Positions 59,950-64,000 of a stretch of 64,000 nucleotides of DNA are shown piece after piece; the first letter of the stretch is position 1; each line of letters starts with the position of its first letter. The position numbers and the translations under genes were made by a program. Under the pieces are notes generated by a model that did not search any database, had not been told where the DNA came from, and worked only from the letters and a program-made list of their open reading frames with translations. Origin of the DNA: Pyrrhosoma nymphula (Eukaryota > Arthropoda > Insecta > Odonata > Coenagrionidae); contig OY754327.1 in the NCBI GenBank assembly GCA_963573305.1, forward strand, positions 59,574,244 through 59,638,243, in the 5' to 3' direction.

Positions 59950-60057
59950 GTTATACTTGTGCCAGAACGAATCTATACTGTGGGTTGCGCCACTGAAGTT
60001 GATGCAAAATGTCAGTCGACGGTTGCTGCTTGAGATGATTACTATGAAACTGTTCAG
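59950..60057 (+). CDS. Candidate internal exon, 108 nt, good splice signals, product unknown
   Basis: A pyrimidine-containing acceptor (CATTCTTATCTACAG) ends at 59949 and a consensus donor (TTCAG then GTAAGT) begins at 60058. Of the three frames only one is open: it reads LYLCQNESILWVAPLKLMQN and ends EMITMKLF. If coding, it enters in phase 1 and contributes about 35 codons. No domain is recognised, and the exon could equally belong to a noncoding transcript. Confidence rests on the paired splice sites, not on similarity. Confidence 0.3.
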
Positions 60058-60059
60058 GT

Positions 60060-62140
60060 AAGTTTCCGATCATGCCGCAATCGTTAAGGACATGAAAATG
60101 ATAAAGGTAATTAAGAACGGCCAGAAAATCAATGAGCACGTGAAAATTTGAGTCGATAACAGAGTCGAGAGCAGAGCTCCCTATATTTATCCTTAGGGTT
60201 TACGGGTATTTACAACTATGATGATGAAACAGATGCACAAAATTTAAAAATTTTAACTTCCCTGGTTCAGGTCGACATCTAACCTCTCGATAAGCCAAAG
60301 GACGATAAAGAGGTATCGAGCGAATGGCCGTGTATGCTTAGTTTATAAAGCCAAACCCTTAACGTTGGTTCTCATCCCACACATAAGTCTTCAAACCGAG
60401 CATGGTAAACGGTTGTGGGAGGGGAAATGCGACCACTACTGGCGTCGTAGACCGAGACACACACAAACTACCCGGTCTTTTGCCGTCGAACGAGCGCCGA
60501 ATGCTGTTTCATCTCCCTTCCTCCTACATTCCCCTCCCTCAGCTCTGGCTCCCATAGGAGTGAGTGCGGGAGCGGAAAATCTCGGCAGTCGATAAAAGGA
60601 GCCTTTCGATCGACAGGGCGGGGGTTTGGTTCCCACTTCAGAGCCATTTACTGAATGCACGGCGAAGTATGCGAGTAACCTTAAAAAATATGAGTTAGAC
60701 AGCAGATATTTTGTTTATGACTTCCCAGTAAATTTCCTTCATTAACTCGGAGAGGCATAGCGAAGCATGTCCATGAAATTAAGAAGCGAAACTCTGAAAT
60801 GATTTGATGGCGCACTGCAGCAATGTCTGCTTGGTATACGCACTGGGATTTCAGTATCACTTCCCAAATTATTCCCGCAAACTCCAGACCAAAAACATCA
60901 CTAGCCGCTGCTGACTTTAAAAGCCAGTGGAGAGCACGATCCTTTTTTCTCAATGAGGAGCGGATTGTTATTTTTTTAAATCACCTTTTTCCCCACCCCT
61001 TTCTTTGACTTCACCAAACGACCCAGTTTAAATACGAGAGTTCCACCAGTCCAAATCACCTGACGATGATTATAATTCATCGAAACTCATGTCGTGTGTA
61101 CACGTTAAGTTTTATTGGCTCGTGTATAAGTTTGGAAATAAAAAATAATTAACAGGGAATACCACAAAGTTTCTTCTGAGCATTTTATGTTCGAACGGTT
61201 GTAATTTAGTTTAAGGGAATTCTACATCATAACAAAATGAAAACTATTCAAAAAACATAACAAAATAGGCATTCGAAATATCGAACACCTTGTTTATAAT
61301 GATTCGGCTGCCTGCTTATCTACAAATCCAATCGAGCAATCTTAGAGTTGGCCAACGCTAATCCACCGGCACTCACAATTTAAAAGGAGGAAAGTAAACT
61401 CACAACAGTGATTGACTGCAGCTAGAGTGACACACGTCTCTTGAATTCTCTGATTTCTACCAAAAGGAAACAAAAATTCTATTGAATACTAAATCTTTCA
61501 TTGCTTTAAGTAATTTTTCGTAGATAATGCGTGGAAACTGATGTCATTAAAGTTTGTGTTATCCGATAACCTACAATTAACTTGCTAATCAGTTACGTTT
61601 GACACTTTTTCCGTTAGTTCAATGTGTAAGTTTTCAGGTGGTAAAAAGCTGAATACCTATACGCCCGTATGTGCAGTTAATTATCCCACAGAGGAAAGCA
61701 ATAGAAGAATTTACTCATGTAGCAAGATACGAAAGAGACCACGTCTGAGATAAATCCTCTGAGCCTTTAAAGTCTAAAAATATTAATGTAGCAGTTTTTA
61801 TGATATGACATTTCTGTCATTGACAGCAACAGCATCCTACTTTTGGTCATAGAAACTCAGCAGTATTCCTTTTACAACGAAAATACTCTTTTAAAGCTGA
61901 ACATTTTCACTTGCGAGGACAGGATTTCGGCACATTCAATCCAAATAATATTTCACTTATAGTATTAGTTAAACACGAGTACAGCCTTTGGCTGTTATTG
62001 AAACCATATCCCATGGAGGACTAGAGAAGTGTTAAGTGTTACACTTAAAAACTTAAAGAAACTCCTCTAGTTATACCACCAAAACCAATTTCATCCCTTA
62101 TGGTTATTTATACACTCACACCGAAATTAACTAGAATTTT
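60060..62140. other. Mostly AT-rich, nothing recognised
   Basis: A GC-richer patch lies at about 60400-60650. No gene or repeat is supported. Confidence 0.45.
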
Positions 62141-62144
62141 CACT

Positions 62145-62790
62145 CATCGTGAGGCATCCCTTTCGGCCTTTTCCAAAACGATTTGCTTCATTCATTAGAC
62201 CACGCCATGGAGTACCCGGTAATCTCATACGTGGCTCAACAACCTCAATGACGAGTACATACGACAGCATTAGCCATCGACTTCACCTGAGTACAGCCGG
62301 TTGCTTTCACCACTTCCCCTTTGTCTCGGTAGGTTTTCGCCCGGAGAGGGAAACCACCCCCTAAAACAGAACCGTGCCCGCTCGCTGTCTCACACGTTTC
62401 CACCCCCGCTCGCTCACCCCCTCTCCCTCTATCTATCTCTCGTGACGAGTCCCGCCTCCACGTGCCCCCTCCCCCATTCTTCAAGGGAGGTGAGTCGGTG
62501 TCCCCCTTTTCCCCCATCGCCTTCCACACCACAGGGGTACCACCCCCCTTTCCTCCACCACCACCGACACAACTGGGCTTCGACAGCACACTCATGCCAG
62601 ACCGACCACCCTACCCATCCCCCCTCCACCCCCAGCACTGTGCTACCTCCCGCCTGCTTTCCCTTGACCGTGCAGCGCACAAGACCACCGTGTCAACACT
62701 CCCACCTCGATGCAGACGCGCAGAAGGGTGGAAGGAATAGGAAAATTGGGGGAAAACGAAGCTATAGTGGAGCGAGGAGGGTGTGAAAAA
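62145..62790. other. GC/C-rich patch with overlapping ORFs
   Basis: The plus strand is C-rich (many CCCCC and CCACC runs), and ORFs up to 161 codons occur on both strands. They are proline/serine/histidine-rich on one strand and glycine/arginine-rich on the other. No domain is recognised. Composition explains the ORFs. Confidence 0.4.
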
Positions 62791-63009
62791 ACTGGTCAGT
62801 AGGATAGCAGTAATAATGGTAGATATTACTGTGGGAGACTGACAGCTGAGTTAAAGTAATTTTCGCCATTAAGCATAGATGAGTAGAACTTTAGGGGAAG
62901 GACTCGGGGTAGGTAGGAAAAGTAAGCAGTAGTTTAGGGACAGGCGAAACGAAATCTGAGAGTAATTGTCTCATTAAGGGTAGGAGGGTAATACGATGAT
63001 GTAAGGATT

Positions 63010-63256
63010 AATCGGAGTACGTGATGAACAGGAACCCGGCGCCGTCATCACCCTTCTCTTAACCGACGTCGCCAAATAGTTCACAGTTTTAACGTCCCGT
63101 CTTACGGCTTTTTATTGCACCTGAAACGCACTCCACATGGCATACGAGTAAGGGAACGGGACTCAACTGAAAAATCTCCGCCACTGCCATGATACGAACT
63201 CCAGCCACCAGGATGGGAGGCCATTGATCTATCCACCACACTAACCCGATCAACCC
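63010..63256 (-). mobile_element. tRNA-derived SINE (GGGACGTTAA-core family), near full length
   Basis: On the minus strand the head is GGGTTAGTGTGGTGGATAG (A-box-like), then TGGAGTTCGTATCATGGC (B-box-like, near 63190-63205). AGTTGAGTCCCGTTCC follows. The core GTAAGACGGGACGTTAAAAC lies near 63085-63105, then GGTTAAGAGAAGGG. The tail includes GACGGCGCCGGGTTCC. Head, core and tail order equals that of the 51.8-kb copy. About 245 bp. Confidence 0.7.
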
Positions 63257-63259
63257 GTG

Positions 63260-64000
63260 CCTAAATAGATAGGGTTAAAGGATGGACGTTTTCCTTGGGC
63301 GCGACGACGAGTCCGAATGCCCTCCCTCGAAAAATTGTGTTCCCTTCCTCTCTCGACCCCTTTTTTTCCCAAACAAGTTTAAAAAACACAGGCCCTCAGC
63401 CACCCCTCCTGTCCCTCTGATCCTTTCTCTCTTTCACCCCTTTCTCCCGACTTTCACTACCTACAATGCGTACTTGCAAATATAGCTGGGACTACCATAC
63501 TCCCTCCCTAGGACTCCTAGAACACGGCTTTTGTCAATATTCGGAAGGCCCCCCTTTATCTCCCGAAAAAGAAAGGCTTGAATGAGAGAGTGTGTATCGT
63601 CTGCGGCGCTAGTCGGGAGACAACCGAAGGACGTTTCGTAACACTCCCCGACCATCGGCTTTCATTCAACACCCCTAGAGTTCCGAGGAGAGAACCGCAT
63701 TCGTAAATAATTAAGGCGTCACCTGCCGTAGAAATAATACAGGAGTGAGTGGGGGGGGAGGAACACGGGCCTCGGGCATGACCAACTGAACTTCAAACAC
63801 CGACATAATACTTCTCCGATAACGTAATCGTCTGAAGTCGCTGCGGAGTATCTAACAGGCAAATTTCAGGCAGAAGTTGGGTCTCGTTATTTTTTTTAAC
63901 GGGCCATCCTAGTAAAAAAAAAAAGAGAACTTAAACCTCCGGTCAATTGACCGAACAAGTCATTAAAGATGTGATCCATCAAGCTGAAAAAAATATAAGC
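63260..64000. other. Mixed composition, nothing recognised
   Basis: A pyrimidine-rich stretch occurs at about 63340-63460. No exon or repeat is supported to the window end. Confidence 0.45.

Noticed and set aside
62301..62786. 161-codon proline/serine-rich ORF
   Set aside because: C-rich composition creates the ORF; equally long ORFs exist on the opposite strand.

Overview
The window looks like gene-poor nuclear DNA from an animal, most probably an arthropod and probably an insect. It is AT-rich overall, has no operon-like gene packing and no long intact cellular ORF. Its recognisable content is a eukaryotic repeat fauna: RTE-like and jockey/CR1-type LINEs, tRNA-derived SINEs, a hAT transposon, a solo LTR, and Penelope-like terminal fragments. 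I cannot name the species from sequence alone.

Layout. 0-17 kb: AT-rich DNA with several GC/CpG-rich patches, a 3'-end RTE-like LINE relic (3.3-3.96 kb), a SINE (5.5-5.7 kb), and two weak candidate exons on the minus strand (5.9 and 7.0 kb). 17-19 kb: the strongest CpG-rich block, with a possible first coding exon (17250-17351) and a long pyrimidine-to-purine switch. 20.3-22.7 kb: a nested stack in which a SINE was split by a two-copy hAT element with an 8-bp target duplication, and the first hAT copy was then hit by an LTR element now reduced to a solo LTR. 25 kb: a palindromic Penelope-like insertion with 13-bp target duplications. 27.3-27.96 kb: a 314-bp tandem duplication carrying a tRNA-like fold. 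33-41 kb: more LINE and SINE relics, two tandem duplications and a hairpin. 45-48 kb: LINE and Penelope-like fragments, a C-tract and a tandem duplication. 51.8 kb: a SINE. 54-57 kb: a broken but nearly complete LINE with endonuclease and reverse transcriptase. 57.4-58.4 kb: an RTE-like relic interrupted by a second palindromic Penelope-like insertion. 59-63.5 kb: GC-rich patches, one well-formed candidate internal exon, and a SINE.

No cellular gene can be assigned a function with confidence. The most interesting content is a set of three loci sharing a CTGANGA-stem-GAAAC-GTC arrangement, as in the minimal hammerhead ribozymes known from Penelope-like elements. Two of them are about 210-bp palindromes flanked by 12-13-bp target duplications. 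The second theme is a readable order of insertions (SINE, then hAT, then LTR).
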